NCBI GenBank assembly: GCA_964019135.1 | Contig: OZ025260.1 | Location: forward strand, 29,754,254 to 29,818,253 | DNA length: 64,000 nt | Source: Arenicola marina | Lineage: Eukaryota > Annelida > Polychaeta > Arenicolidae | Reading direction: 5' to 3' | Position numbers and translations under genes: made by a program | The notes under the pieces: model-generated | Told to the model about the DNA's origin: nothing | Seen by the model: only the letters and a program-made list of their open reading frames with translations | Database searches by the model: none | In this document: piece by piece, positions 1-11,113 of the stretch | Numbering within the stretch: the stretch's first letter is position 1 | How the letters are laid out: each line of letters starts with the position of its first letter

Positions 1-370
1 GATGTTGCCATATGTAGACGTAAAACTTTTGATCTGGCCGACACATTAACCGTGTGCCTACAGTGGATCGATTTTTGTGTCATCTGAGTTTCTTCCAATG
101 TCGCTAGTCTAGGCTAAATTTGATAAATGTCAGCACTATAAGTGCCTAAGTCTTGGCATAATTGTTCATCCGCAATTTTAGCCAATTATTACTGATACCG
201 CCGACCTCCTGATACACCGGCGCCTCACCGCCCCCCCCCCCCCACCTTTCTCCCCTACCGATGAGTTTACTTCGATATTGACACATGCTATGCCATGAGA
301 TTTATATTGCAGTTAACCTCACAGATTTCTCTCCGTTCACCAATGGTATGATATAATGTACCAACCTCAA
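1..370 (+). repeat. Module p, third (truncated) copy of the duplicated unit's tail
   Basis: Positions 1-120 match 9885-9980 and 18245-18300 closely (shared 'gtgcctacagtggatcga' and 'tgtcatctgagttt'). Positions 260-370 continue to match 10,210-10,310 (shared pattern of 'atgccat..g', 'acttcacag' and 'caccaatg..atgata'). This is therefore the end of another unit of the kind repeated at 3.78-10.31 kb, cut by the window edge. It holds a C-homopolymer run at about 229-243. There is no coding content. Confidence 0.8.
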
Positions 371-1480
371 ATCCATCTATCCACATTTGTTTGTCAACAT
401 AATTAACTTACATCATTAAACTCTTTGGCCAGACAACAGCTAGGCTCCCTGCAGTTTGCCACAAAGAAAAACTCATGTAAAACACGAGCAATCTCTATAA
501 CTCATTAATTTGTCAGCATAACAACATTGATCGTGTGATGACCTTGCACATATGCATTGATAAACGTCATGTTATCACATTTGATGACATGCAGTGAGTT
601 TAATGCGAGAAGTATTTATTATATAAAGCATATACATCAGTAAATTAGCGGAAGCAAGTCAATCTGTCATGACCAGTTAATTTGTGGTTTCAGCAGGTTA
701 CATGGTTTTGATCATTCAACCATAATTATGACGTAGTCACACTTCTCTTTCGGAGGTTATAGGATGTGTCCCAGGATTGACAGGCCGGATCCGGACTAAC
801 CTGGACCTTGTGATTAATGCGGCCATGACCCACAAATGAAGAATGTTAATGATTTGGTTGGTATATAAACCCCTTGTGCTAGTGAACCTGGTAATTGTTA
901 GACATAGAACGCCCGATTAACCCGTTTTAGGTATATGATTTATTGTGACGTATCACGTTCGTTGAGATCAGCAACGACTCAAAGGATTTTGAACAAAATA
1001 TTTTAATCAACATTGGGAAAGAAGGGCCATAGAACGGCCATAGAAATGCCGGTTAGTCATTCATTTCATTTTCATTTATTTTTTTGACGTTTATCGAATA
1101 CTAGTTTATGTAATACATATATGCTATAGTTACAGATTGTAGATATCTGCGGACCGGATCGATAAGCAAATGAAACACGGGATTGTTGCATACGTGGTCA
1201 CAACATAAGTACTGTATAATTATTTGTTTTTTATGTAAATGTTGTACGGTGATGTCCAACATGACGGGGAATTTGTCGCAATATATATGGCGACGATTGT
1301 TAGTTTGATATCGTACTTTATTCCATTGCAGCCCTTATACATTGACATGCATTACCTGTTATCTCAATGTGCTCCTTCTACCTTGGCCCAGGCCAAGCTT
1401 TTTGCCGAGGTGCACGGACGTGTCTAAGCCCTCTGCATCTAATCTGATTCTATACGCTGGCTGTCTCTACACTACTCTAG
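371..1480. other. Unassigned AT-rich intergenic DNA
   Basis: No ORF above 74 codons looks real and no strong match to the other modules was seen. There is a short TATA-like 'tatataaa' near 860. The stretch near 770-805 resembles the 'ggattaaccaggatt' phrase found at 20.24 and 45.47 kb, but only weakly. Confidence 0.5.
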
Positions 1481-1489
1481 TCACTTTTA

Positions 1490-1630
1490 AAAAAATGGTC
1501 CTTCACAACTGGTATAACCCTCGAACAAACTGGCCACAGATCGATAAGTCTTGGGATCAAATCTAGGCCCTGGCACCTAATCAAGAGCATGTTTCATCCA
1601 TTCTTCTTCATCGTCTTGGGGTCTTTTGTG
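1490..1630 (+). mobile_element. tRNA-derived SINE-like fragment
   Basis: The part around 1548-1620 has a degenerate B-box-like stretch ('gggatcaaatct'). It is followed by 'ggcacctaatc..gag.atgtttcatcc', the same body that follows the tRNA-like head at 11.64-11.76 kb on the other strand. The A-box side is too degraded to place confidently, so this is a decayed copy. Confidence 0.5.
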
Positions 1631-1745
1631 CTCAGTTTAGACTGTGTGTGCACAAATAGCGGCCTGAACGCCGATTCATTCATTGGTTGAACAATTCATC
1701 CGTCTGTAGCGCACATTGTAAGGGCAGGAGGAACACACGTTAGAC

Positions 1746-1964
1746 ATATATATATATATAGCCATACGGCAACCACCTTTCTTTCTATTTTCTCTATTCA
1801 GTCTTTCTCTCTATCCTGACACAGTACCCACCGGAAACATCAAAAATGTATGCTTTCCTACTTAACTAATTAATTATGCTCCCATTTAGTGTGCCAATTG
1901 GTTACCAAATTGTAACGGTGCGACGATAGATAGATCTTATGGGGGGCACTTATACTTCCAGATA

Positions 1965-1998
<34 letters not shown>
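1746..1998. repeat. AT microsatellites
   Basis: There are two (AT)n runs, at about 1746-1760 and 1964-1997. The second is interrupted once by 'gtat'. The pyrimidine-rich sequence between them has no coding potential. Confidence 0.85.
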
Positions 1999-1999
<1 letters not shown>

Positions 2000-3155
2000 G
2001 ATAAGGAACGTGTAGAGCCACAACTACATTAAATATGGTAAATGGTGTTAATAATATTAATATACACTAAATTTACATTACTTTGCAACCTATCAGCTTT
2101 GCATGGAAAGTTTATTAATTGTACCCTATCACTTTGTTATCGTAAACATATGTTAAATTTTCGATCGACCTTAAGACGTCGGAATGGTCGACTAATCAGT
2201 ATCCAGCATTTTAACCAATCAGCGTTGAGATGATGGGATGATAATATGTGCAGATCTAATCGACACCACACAAGCAACGGCTGTTAAATCCTTCTCCGAT
2301 GATGACATGGTGGCCATGTTGATGGCTTGCATGCTAATGACCCACCCGTTTTGTAAGTCAGTTGATACGCGGCTTGACCGTATAACCTGTTGACCGACCG
2401 AACCTTCGAACACATTTTTTAACTGTCGAAGGAATGCCCGTACCGTGTCAACTAGACATTAGTCACCGCATACCCTTCAACGACCATTAGTCGTTAGATG
2501 ATACTTTAGTATAGAAGTGTCCGCTCTGTCGGGGAGTACAACCTATGGCAAAATCGAGATCGAGGTAGCTAATGATATGTAGACAGTCTGGATTTGGTCT
2601 CGAACTATAAGTCCTCCACTGGAAATGGAGCTCAACGTCGATCTGCCGCTAGTGTAACTAAGCGGTTGACTTCCTGTGAGTCGTCCGCCATTCTGATGAT
2701 TTCATGGGTAGATAAATAGCTTTAGTTGATTAATCAGTGATTTTGGCGTATCGGGTGTCTCGTACTCTGCAAGTGTGTAAGAACTGGTTAGATTGAACTG
2801 TAGAATATAGTAAAGCCCCTGCCATTGGGTATGGAGCGGTACTGGTGTTATGTAATAATATCTTGTCGCCACTTTGTACGTTAGGTCAAATGCAGTCCTG
2901 CCTAAAATCCTTCTTTTTATTTAGGTTCATTATATGATATGCATTACAATGCACTAATTAATGGTTATATTCAGGTGTGGAGCTTTTAGCTCACTGAGAG
3001 CTAAATAACTGGTTCTTCCGTTTATAATCTGCTGCATACATCCACGCCTGTTTATCTCAGCCAGGGCTGATGAACAGATAACTGATCGATGATGCGATAG
3101 TAAAAATTAGGGAAATTGCACTCCTGTCACAAGTCCTTTTTAGGTAGCACCTATC
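1999..3155. other. Unassigned intergenic DNA
   Basis: I see no convincing gene, RNA or module match here. The ORFs present are at most 64 codons, are not ordered, and look like chance. Confidence 0.5.
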
Positions 3156-3159
3156 CATA

Positions 3160-3562
3160 TTATTTGCCTGTCTAACATCTGATTGCCACAGATGTGTATT
3201 ACATTTAATTCTCACAATGTGTTTGCCACTACATTTGTCATTAGCGATGTGTTTTCGCCTCACCATTTTGCTTGGCGATCCCTAGATCAGTGATTTCCAT
3301 ATTTGTACGAGGCGTTTGTCCCCTCACTTTCCCTGCTATGTATGAAGGCAACATTTATTTTCATATAGCCTTTCATAAATATCCATAGTGGACTGCATAA
3401 TGTGGTATATCCATATATATATCAATAAGTATCCAATAATATTTGCCTGTCTAACATCTGATTGCCACAGATATGTATTACATTTAATTCTCAGTGACAA
3501 TGTGTTTGCCACTACATTTGTCATTAGCGATGTGTTTTCGCCTCACCATTTTGCTTGGCGAT
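3160..3562 (+). repeat. Local direct duplication of about 120 bp, two copies
   Basis: The segment 3161-3279 recurs at 3440-3562. The copies are nearly identical apart from a 4-bp insertion in the second ('ctcacaatg' versus 'ctcagtgacaatg') and a few substitutions. Between them lie about 160 bp of AT-rich sequence. The high identity indicates a recent local event. Confidence 0.9.
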
Positions 3563-3655
3563 ATGTTTTTCGACAAATGTTTTTCCATTTGCGATGTGTT
3601 TTCCGCCACATGTTTATCAGTGGCGATGTGGTTTTTCCGCCACGGATAATCTTGA
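3530..3655 (+). repeat. Degenerate minisatellite with GGCGATGTG..TTCCGCCAC core
   Basis: The phrase 'gcgatgtgttttcgcc' reappears in diverged form about four times (near 3528, 3557, 3590 and 3622), each time followed by 'cgcca' or a relative. The same core forms a tidier 25-bp tandem at 45.07-45.17 kb, so the motif is shared between distant parts of the window. Confidence 0.65.
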
Positions 3656-3719
3656 TCCTTGTATTCTCGGCAATAAAGTTGCCCTATCCAACAACTTACA
3701 TAACTCTTTGTGTTATTCT

Positions 3720-3785
3720 ATTACAATACATACATAAATATCCTTAATAATTATATATTATATATAATTATATTATATAGTAAAA
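3720..3785. repeat. AT-rich low-complexity tract at the edge of the duplicated unit
   Basis: Alternating A/T sequence immediately precedes the point (about 3781) where homology with 12,001 onward starts. The corresponding edge at 11,985-12,005 is also AT-rich but shorter. An AT-rich breakpoint fits replication slippage or illegitimate recombination, but this is inference. Confidence 0.6.
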
Positions 3786-4459
3786 ACTTTAAGGTCGAGA
3801 GCGGGTGGGGTTCAAAAACATTTGCTCGATAAATTGTGTCACTTTATTCTCTAAATAAAGATTGTTCATGGATCTACTTGAAAATGTAATAAACGACGCT
3901 TAACGTCGACAATAGCAAAGTGCATATGATAAATACATAAACAATAGGCCAGACATGCGGAATTATCACATTTTTGCATTTCGGTGCGCGTAACATATAA
4001 CGTACTTGCCAATTTGGCGAATGAACTAATTTGATGCGCCATGGTTCGATATCAGGTGTCATTGGAACCTAGAAATGCTAAACAACGTGTCCTAATTTGT
4101 GTCTGAATAAATACACTAGGCACCATTGGCTCCTGACCTTAATTGGAATTGCAATATGTCGGTCAAAAAGTCACACTGGCTTGTTTTCTGATTATTCGTA
4201 TGTGTAAATTATTCACGTGTTAGGTTAGTTCGCGATCTTACTGTAAGTCTTTACAGCTAAGCATGAAATGAAACGAATTTCATGTGTGACTTTGGCTTTA
4301 TTTCAATGGGCGGGACAAATATGGGCATGCGCAAACTCTCTTTTTACCTAGTTTTCATTCATTGGAACCCCACATGCTACATCCATATTGAATGGCGATT
4401 CCCAGTACATAAGTATATTTATATCTTTTGTACAGTTTAATAAGCTTCTGCAAAATTCC

Positions 4460-4960
4460 GTAGTTTTATCTCAGGTGGTGCTCCTGATAGGCCCCTTTCT
4501 GTAGAGCGTTTTCCTGCCCCCCCCCCCTCCCCGTCCGCCACAACCCCAGTATCTTGCTATCTCTCCCCTTCTCTGTCCCTCTCTCCCTCTCTTTCCCTCT
4601 CCATCCCCCTCTCCCTCCCCCTCTTCAGTTGTAACGGTTCTCCAACGATGCGACATTAATACCACATTTGGGGGTTTTGTCCCCCGCACAAGGCTATCTT
4701 TCCTCCCAGACCCAGCTCCATTTCACTCATTCATTGCGGTCCCTTTCCGATCTACGACAGCCCCAGGTGGCAATTACGCCATAACGCTTGTGGTTCCAAG
4801 CAATAAAGCGACCCTTGGTGTCTGTCCGAGGAGATTTATGTGAGGCACCATGCTGTAATAACACAGGTCGGTCAGCTAAATTACAAATTATAACCATACC
4901 GCGGGGCCACTATTCTGGTTGTCGGCACCATTCGCCCATAACATTAAGAGCAATTCAATA
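4460..4960 (+). repeat. Module h
   Basis: The block has a pyrimidine-rich leader (CTCCCT-type, 4510-4625). The phrases 'acattaa.accacattt', 'cagacccagc' and 'caggtggcaatta' follow, and it closes with 'ggttgtcggcaccattcgcc'. The same ordered phrases occur at 12.72-13.12, 31.25-31.56 and 46.60-46.96 kb in this orientation. They occur inverted at 28.80-29.11 and 52.03-52.34 kb. It does not code for protein and its origin is unknown. Confidence 0.8.
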
Positions 4961-5596
4961 GGCATAGCATGGTTTTTGTCATACGGTATGAGACGGTGTC
5001 CCATAAACTACAGCTGGGGAAAAGAAGCTAATCACGAACTTACTAACGTACATGGCCAGCACGATATTCAGTCGCTTCCTGTTTTGCCCCTCAACTTCAA
5101 AGCAATCATTTTATTATATTAGTTTGATCTGCGATGAACGCTATGGCAATTCTGGGAACAATTAGATAGATGTGTTTTATGGCTTGTATTTTCTAGTGCA
5201 AATGTTCTGCTAGCGTGTACTTGTAGGTGTAAAAGGAAGCGTGCATCTGCTTAGTGACCCCCTTTACGGTATAAAGCATAAAGCAGATCACGTTTATACA
5301 TCGCTGTCCCATTTATAGATTGACATGAAGACCGTCGCCTCACATCATGAGGTTTGTATTTTATTTGGTGTAATTAGAAATACAATTTATAGTTCTCGAA
5401 CTCACCAATAAAGCCTAGGGTATTATGTCCCTAAAACCAAGGTGCCTCTTGATGCTAACACTTCGTCATTCTACATTTCGTACCCAAATACTTGAATTCA
5501 ATACAAAAGTTGTAATTATGTCTCAATCTTTGCGGCTTTCCGACCAGCTTAGACCGACTTGTCCAAGACTATCTCCTGATTTTGCGCAGTAACTCG

Positions 5597-5646
5597 CTAT
5601 AATGCTAGACCGCAGACCACTCTATAATGTCAGACCGCAGACCACT
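5597..5646 (+). repeat. 25-bp tandem duplication, two copies
   Basis: Two adjacent 25-bp copies (5597-5621 and 5622-5646) carry 'agaccgcagaccact'. The orthologous place in the second unit (14,040-14,064 and 14,065-14,089) has the same doubling. The related module at about 22,323-22,360 has only one copy. The 25-bp duplication thus predates the 8-kb duplication but is not ancestral to all module copies. Confidence 0.85.
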
Positions 5647-5819
5647 CTATGCCGCGGTGTCAGCGATAGTTATGATTTAATGACTTAATGAAGCGCAATA
5701 GCATTTCAACCTTACAGTATCTACGATCAGCCACCTCAGAGGTCGGGCGATATAAGCCACGTGGTTTGATGCCTTTGTAACGAGACGATGACATAATATA
5801 GCGCACGACATAACAATGC

Positions 5820-6020
5820 CGGTGTAGGACTGTGAGATTGGGGCCTTAGATGGATAGCGGTAGGGAGACGTGGGAATGGCTTGGGGTGGTGGCGGGGGAA
5901 GGGTGACAGTGAGAGAGGGTGGCGGCTGGGGAAGTTGAGGAGAGGTGGCAGGGCGGGAGAGTGAGGAAGGGTGGCAGTGAGACAGTTACGGCGAAGGTAC
6001 GCCTTGCAATTGTAATTCTT
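5820..6020 (+). repeat. Module c (G-rich on this strand)
   Basis: GGTGGC/GGGAAGGGTG-rich sequence starts with 'gactgtgagattggggcc' and ends at 'cgccttgcaattgtaatt'. Sister copies lie at 14.27-14.48, 20.43-20.64 and 22.50-22.81 kb, and inverted at 50.58-50.85 kb. The purine/pyrimidine asymmetry creates spurious proline/glycine-rich ORFs in every copy. Confidence 0.8.
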
Positions 6021-6379
6021 TGATACTTATTTAATAAGAGGAGACATAGCTCTCATATTGGAATGCTTAAGTACATTCCATCGCCTGCATGGTTTTTCCA
6101 TATCATGCCACATTATTAATCCTGTCACGTTATACAAATATCACTCAGCAGAACAGCAACATATCTTGGCATTATTTGAAAAAGACCAATGATTTATTGG
6201 GTTATGGTGCTAATGATTATGTTATGTCATGCATTCATTTGCACATAAACGGGAGAAGAGACACGAAGGACATGATTTGACCCCGCCTGGCCATCAGTTC
6301 ATATTATTAGACCTTCCACAATATATGAAAATATGTTGATCCGTGCAAGTGTTGCATTATATCAATCAATTTACGCATC

Positions 6380-7110
6380 ATATCGCATAAACATAACTGG
6401 TGGTACTCGGTACCTAGCCATAACGTGCGCCATTACTAAATGTCTTGGTTGAGGATACGAATATCAAAAAGCAATCAATGTTTTATTTCATGGCGCAAAG
6501 CACTGCCCAGTATCCGGCTAAATGCAGCCACTGTCAAGGCGCAGACGCGTTGCCCATGATTCACCAAAACAAATGCAGCGCCGCAAATCAAGTTTCCATT
6601 CACCTTGGTCGCAAACAGCTGCTCGGCGTATAAACTATAACGTTATTGGTTTACGTGTGCCGACAGCTGGACTGCAAACACGGCGACGTAGCCGCACGGA
6701 TATATCTCTCACTGGTGTGTCGTTCCTTCCCACCCCGACCTTCATCCTAAGGCCGAGCCATTGCCTCACCAGGGAAGACAGTTGCTGACGTCACGCGGAG
6801 AGCCTCTCCCACTAATAACGAGCAATATCTCATCTTAATTAGAAACTGCTTTTACCCAACTGCCAATCGCACTCAGCAATTAAATGCCATCTAAGGGGTA
6901 CTGCTATTACAAAATTGTCACATCAAGGAATGAAACTAAAATCATGGACAGTCGCGTGAATACCGGAATGAGTTTTCTGACTGAAAGAGCAATTATCATA
7001 TGATTCCGACAGCCAGCAATCAACCCGTTAGAGTTCGTCGAGGCATACCGTCTATGACATCAGTCCGGCGTTTGGGCTTGAAAAATAAGCACACCGGTTT
7101 ATGTATCTCC
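6380..7110 (+). repeat. Module s
   Basis: Ordered phrases are 'gtggtactcggtacc', 'ttgcccatgattcacc', 'caaatgcagcgcc', 'gagcaatatctcatc', 'gactgaaagagcaatt' and 'gaggcataccgtctatg'. The same order is found at 14.88-15.62 kb (unit copy 2), 48.76-49.43 kb and, in part, 24.24-24.68 kb. An inverted copy lies at 30.09-30.50 kb. The short ORFs here are not preserved between copies. Confidence 0.8.
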
Positions 7111-7499
7111 ATAGTAAGGAGCTTATTGGGGCTGTTCATTTCATAAAGTGGAAGACATATTGGGTCTGGATTACTGCGACCCAAATGTCACATTACGTTT
7201 AGGCCTTCTTCACCAATATGGTTAATGGAGGACTTTATTCTACATCGCGCAGCCGAAAATGTCATCGAAGTAATATTAAGCATTTATGTTAGTCCTACTC
7301 TATGACCAAGAAGCGTCATATAATGCGCCCGATTGGGCCATTGGGGGCAGCTTTCATTGCAAACACGGCTTGGATTTCCATTCATCTCCCACGGCCTGTC
7401 AAACCCACAACAATGTTGACATCGTGAAGTTTCCGCATGCTTTATTACACCTCGATGAATTCGCTAATCGATTTGTAAAATGTGATGTCGATCGAACAT

Positions 7500-8290
7500 A
7501 ATCAATCACTAATATGTCGAGAAACAGTTCAATAGTCACACTGTAAGGCTTTAACATTTAACCAACACGGTATCATCAGGCAGAGGGGGATGGATGATGG
7601 GGGTGGCGGGGGGCTTTTGGTGCTTTCGCTAACCCCCCCCCCCGTTCCGAGGACCAGGCGTTCCATCATGGTCACTCATCAGTGGCATCAGTCAAGCCTT
7701 GTCAGGTTAAAAACTGGGGAAGGCAAAGGCTCTGTAAATGTTACCCCTTGTGAAAGAAATAGATGTTATCACAGGAGAGGACAACTTCCCAGCATGCGGC
7801 GGGTGACATTGCAGAACTCATGGCGGTGAAAATACAAAAGAAGCAATGGTCCCGACACCGATAAAAACCTGGAAGTAGAAATCTGGCATGTCTTTACGCT
7901 AGAGATTTTGTTCCCGATAACTGCACAATCCATCAATGTCATCATACTATTTTTAAACGTTTAGCCATTCAGAAGAGTTTCAGAAGAGGGTGCTGCCACC
8001 AGGCTGTGCAATGCCAAGTTGCCTAGCTTGTCGCTCCTGGTAATGTCCTCCAGCAATAGAAGCGCGACAACTCTTGTGTAATGTAATTCAATCATGGCAC
8101 GGTCTCATTAGCCATAATGCCGCAACACACACATAGCTATACATTAATTTACCATTTGTCGCAAACTATTGCTCGGTGTATAAACTAAAACGTTATGGCT
8201 TCACGTTTCCTGGTCGCTGATCTGTGAGTTGCCATTTTGATAACCCGTTGATTTTTAACGACGCCCTGCTGTGCCCTTCCATCTTGACCT
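7500..8290 (+). repeat. Module v and flanks
   Basis: The phrase set 'caccgataaaaacctgga', 'gttcccgataactg' and 'ccatcaatg' (7855-7950) recurs at 16.30-16.45 and 35.11-35.29 kb, and inverted at 56.69-56.88 kb. A GGGGGTGG..CCCCCCC pair at 7570-7650 could form a local GC hairpin. No gene seen. Confidence 0.65.
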
Positions 8291-8560
8291 GCCTTCATTT
8301 TCACATCGATCCACGGTAATAATAAAAATGGTTATTGCTGACGTCACGCACTGAGCGATACTTCTCACACAGCAACGAGGCCCTAACTCATCACAAAGAG
8401 GCCCATATTACAAACTGGTTTTATTCGTGTGCCAATAAGAACTGTTTTAGGGTGACACCGCCTGGTGGCGCTGCCATGTGACCGCAATGACGCCATATTA
8501 AGCCATACATGGGGAATAGAAGATGGTTATGTTTGTCGGTGTAATAAGGTTGCCGAGTTC
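8290..8560 (+). repeat. Module q (conserved core block), copy 1
   Basis: The core 'ccgcctggtggcgctgcca' is followed at about 25 bp by a 'gacgccatattaagccata' block and then 'gt(c)ggtgtaata'. Six copies of this arrangement exist in the window (here, 26.43-26.68, 33.53-33.83, 42.03-42.17, 54.19-54.31 and 59.69-59.90 kb). The core appears better preserved than its surroundings. Homology to unit copy 2 is partly lost here, because copy 2 lacks most of this block. Confidence 0.75.
8456..8468 (-). promoter_or_regulatory. CTCF-like motif in module q
   Basis: The minus strand reads CCACCAGGCGGTG, close to the known vertebrate/insect CTCF core (CCA-C-C/T-AG-G/A-G/T-GGC). This is a motif match by eye only, and occupancy is unknown. 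Confidence 0.3.
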
Positions 8561-8759
8561 ATGATTCATCAGGATTCAGACTTTGAAGAACATAGCAATT
8601 ATATGCAAAACAAACACAAGTAGTCAACCATCAATGGTATAGTTCCTGAAAGCACACAGCAGTTGGTTTGATATAGACAGTCAGCGGACAGCATTTACCT
8701 CGTGACTTTTTTTTTTAACTCCCATGATGTCGATCGATCCATCTCATTACTAAAAACCA

Positions 8760-9180
8760 GTTCTTGTTATCTGCTATTCATCATCATCAGGTGAAATCGA
8801 TCAAAACTACCTCATTAGGGCGACTTAGTGATAGACACAACTGTCATCATCCGCAAACATCCAGCAATCAACCGTGCTCCCTACATTCTCTGAGGAATAC
8901 AGTCTTTGGTCCCATATGGACATCGATCAACGCTGATTTATTGCTTGTCTTTACTGAACAAATCGTTCTATGTATCTTAGTTTTAATTAGTTTCTGCTGG
9001 ATACCTTCAATTCCAAGAGCAAAAGACATAAAGGGTTCGGGTTATGGCGACCCTAATGGGTTGATAAGCAGAAATCGTGTTATGTCACGTTTAACGCCAC
9101 TGTTCCTCATGTCATCACCAAAACGGGCAAGGAAGACAGTTATAAATTCCTACTTTATATCTACCTCTAGAAAAAGGTAG
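8760..9180 (+). repeat. Non-coding part of the duplicated unit
   Basis: This corresponds to 17,100-17,490 and, for its first 130 bp, also to 19,085-19,250 ('cagttcttgt.atctgct', 'catcatcagca'). A 138-codon ORF spans it, but the frame is not kept in the paired copy, so I do not call a gene. Confidence 0.7.
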
Positions 9181-9195
9181 ACATTTAAACATGCC

Positions 9196-9575
9196 TTTAG
9201 AGGAGAGACTCTGTTCGTATTGCCAGGAAATCCGTGCTGACGAAGTCGAGTCTCAAATTCATTTTGTACTATAATGTCATTTATACGCCGATCTTCGACA
9301 AACGTATATTAGCGCAGTTTTTTGTGATTATTTATCAATAGACAATGTTGTGCAATTGATGAGCAGCGAAAACGAGAAGACATTATACGGACTATGTAAA
9401 TTTATCGTCGCTGCCTTGAGAAAGAGAAGGCAAGTGATGTTATTTCTACTTTAGCGCAATTTTTGGTCGCTGGGTGTTTTTTTTCTTTTTTCGGTTGTTT
9501 TAAATAATTGTACCAGGGCTGGAGGCCAGCCAAAGCACGCAATAAACAGTTATTATTGCATCAACATCTGTAGGC
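9196..9575 (+). pseudogene. LINE ORF2 C-terminal remnant and 3' end, copy in unit 1
   Basis: Translation from about 9192 gives the C-terminal cysteine/histidine segment typical of many LINE ORF2 proteins. It reads C..YC, then E.E.QIHF, then CHLYADLRQ, followed by a basic tail (LRKRRQ). An in-frame TAA interrupts it just before CHLY, so it is broken. The 3' UTR carries 'ttgtaccagggctgg' and 'gcaataaac'. The same 3' end appears at 17.88-17.93 kb and on the minus strand near 57.84-57.88 kb, marking one LINE family. All three copies are 5' truncated. Confidence 0.75.
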
Positions 9576-10310
9576 CACATACTAGCCTCTGCCTTACCGA
9601 ACACACACACGCCTACAACGTATGAATGCCAATTGAAATAAAAAAACCCGGCGATAAATAATAGATATATTGGACAGAGTCAAACAACAGGTTCGTGATA
9701 CGTCAGTTCTCTTTGTCTGGTAGCCATGTTATAAAGGCACCAAGGTCGCTAGTGGGTTACATCCAAGCCCTCCGTCTAATCCATCATTTACCACGGCATT
9801 CGTTTCTGGAGCTTATAAAAAAAACCTTCCATTCAGGGAAATGCGTTATTGCCTCGGCATTATTACCGCACGATAGATGTCGTGATTTTGCCGTATGTAG
9901 ACGCAGAACGTTTGATCAGGCCGTAACATTAAACATGTGCCTACAGTGGATCGACTTTTGTGTCATCTGAGTTTTTTTCATTGTCGCTAGTCTAGGTTAA
10001 ATGTGCAAAATTTCAGCAATATCGGCGTTAGTCCTGACGTTTGCATTGATAAATGCTGATAATTTCACAATGCCTCAAATTCTAACGATCATTTAAGTGA
10101 ACTCGGTCTCCGTCACAGAAGGCCAATTTTCGGATGACTGAGGCGCAATTATTACTGATTCCACCTCCTGATAGAGCCCCAACCTACCCTAACTTACCAA
10201 CTAATCTATCCCTAGTCACACCTCGTATGCCATTAGTTGTATTATATTACAGATAACTTCACAGGTCGCCCTCCTCCCACCAATGACATGATACCATGTA
10301 TGAACCTCAA
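9575..10310 (+). repeat. Module p
   Basis: Recognised by 'accgaacacacacacgcc', 'gataaata', 'aacaggttcgtgatacgtc', 'gttataaaggcaccaagg', 'gtgggttacatccaagc' and 'catttaccacggcattcg'. Further copies lie at 1-370 (tail), 17.93-18.36, 20.64-21.11 and 33.88-34.33 kb, and inverted at 26.06-26.34 and 59.10-59.56 kb. A fragment lies at 11.77-11.88 kb. It is a non-coding module. Confidence 0.8.
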
Positions 10311-10379
10311 GTCAATTAAGTCATCAACTGACGGTCTTAAAAAGTGCCCGATACAGCGACCGGTACGGTGCATGCCAAA

Positions 10380-11060
10380 TAGGAAAGTAAGACTGAAAGA
10401 AAGAGAATCAACGGGAGTCGAAGTGGAAGACTGAGTGACGTCATCCGCCCCATGTACAATATGTACGTCCAGTACCCGAGGTCCGCACCAGTGGGCAGGC
10501 ACGTCGTAAACTGGCTCAGGATCCAGGAAAATTCGCTTTGGTAACAGAGGCTCTCCTTCAAAAGCTGGGTTTACACTTTTGTCACTTTTTCTCTCCTTCC
10601 CCGATCGCCTATGACCCTCCCGTGGCCCTAGATTTGTTGGGCCTTGTGCTTTGTCCCTTTTCTAATTAGGGGTGCATGGTCACCGCCTTTCACACTTGTC
10701 CCTGCGCCCTACTCCGAACATTGTACTTAATGGGTATCCTGACCACTGACCGAGTCATCAGGCTACGAATCCAGCCCCTTGTCGGCTGTAAATCCGTGCT
10801 TTGGAGAAATTAACCATCGATAAAGTGACGTTGAGTGGCCGCGGCGGAAATCAGTGGCAATCACGTGGTCATGGAAAACAACGTCCGGGCACTGCAGCCG
10901 ACGAACGGCCACGTCTCACCAGAGAGCGACACTGCACTGCCTCTATCCAGCTAGTGGTTATTCTAGACACATCCCCATGCAGCACCCTACAGACCGTTCA
11001 TTACCAATAACACTGGAGATCCCGAGCCGGAAGTTATCTGGTAGAGGCCGCACTATATTT
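10380..11060 (+). repeat. Module P
   Basis: The parts are 'gaaagtaagactgaaag', 'gactgagtgacgtcatccgcccc', 'gggcaggcacgtcgtaaactgg', 'gaacattgtacttaatgggtatcctg', 'gtcatcaggc' and 'ccggaagttatctgg'. Relatives are at 18.36-18.96, 21.11-21.67 and 42.33-43.92 kb, and inverted at 62.88-63.56 kb. Fragments lie at 29.69-29.83, 32.10-32.20 and 56.15-56.29 kb. At 42.33-43.92 kb it behaves as an insertion relative to the opposite palindrome arm, so it may be a non-autonomous mobile element. No terminal repeats were identified. Confidence 0.7.
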
Positions 11061-11062
11061 GA

Positions 11063-11113
11063 GGCCTATGAAATAGCATAAACTTTGTTAAAGTTTATGC
11101 TATTTCATATGCC
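11063..11113. repeat. Near-perfect 23-bp inverted repeat with 5-base loop
   Basis: Arms 11,063-11,085 and 11,091-11,113 are reverse complements with one mismatch, and the loop is 'tgtta'. The right arm is the start of the LINE coding fragment (KFMLFHMP). The left arm is the same LINE sequence in reverse, so the hairpin is a rearrangement junction within LINE DNA. Confidence 0.9.

Larger units (their letters stand above)
3781..10310 (+). repeat. Duplicated unit, copy 1 (about 6.5 kb)
   Basis: From 'actttaaggtcga' near 3787 onward this region runs collinear with 12,001-18,360 in the same orientation. Paired landmarks are 3790/12,010, 4660/12,880, 5820/14,270, 6520/15,060, 7590/16,130, 9190/17,556 and 9695/18,060. 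The offset drifts between about 8.2 and 8.55 kb because of indels. Well-preserved stretches look roughly 90% identical by eye. The shared LINE 3' fragment (9196/17,557) lies at the same internal place in both copies, so it was present before duplication. No host gene lies inside. Confidence 0.85.

Noticed and set aside
8764..9180. 138-codon ORF
   Set aside because: No recognisable domain, and the frame is interrupted in the paired copy at 17.1-17.5 kb.
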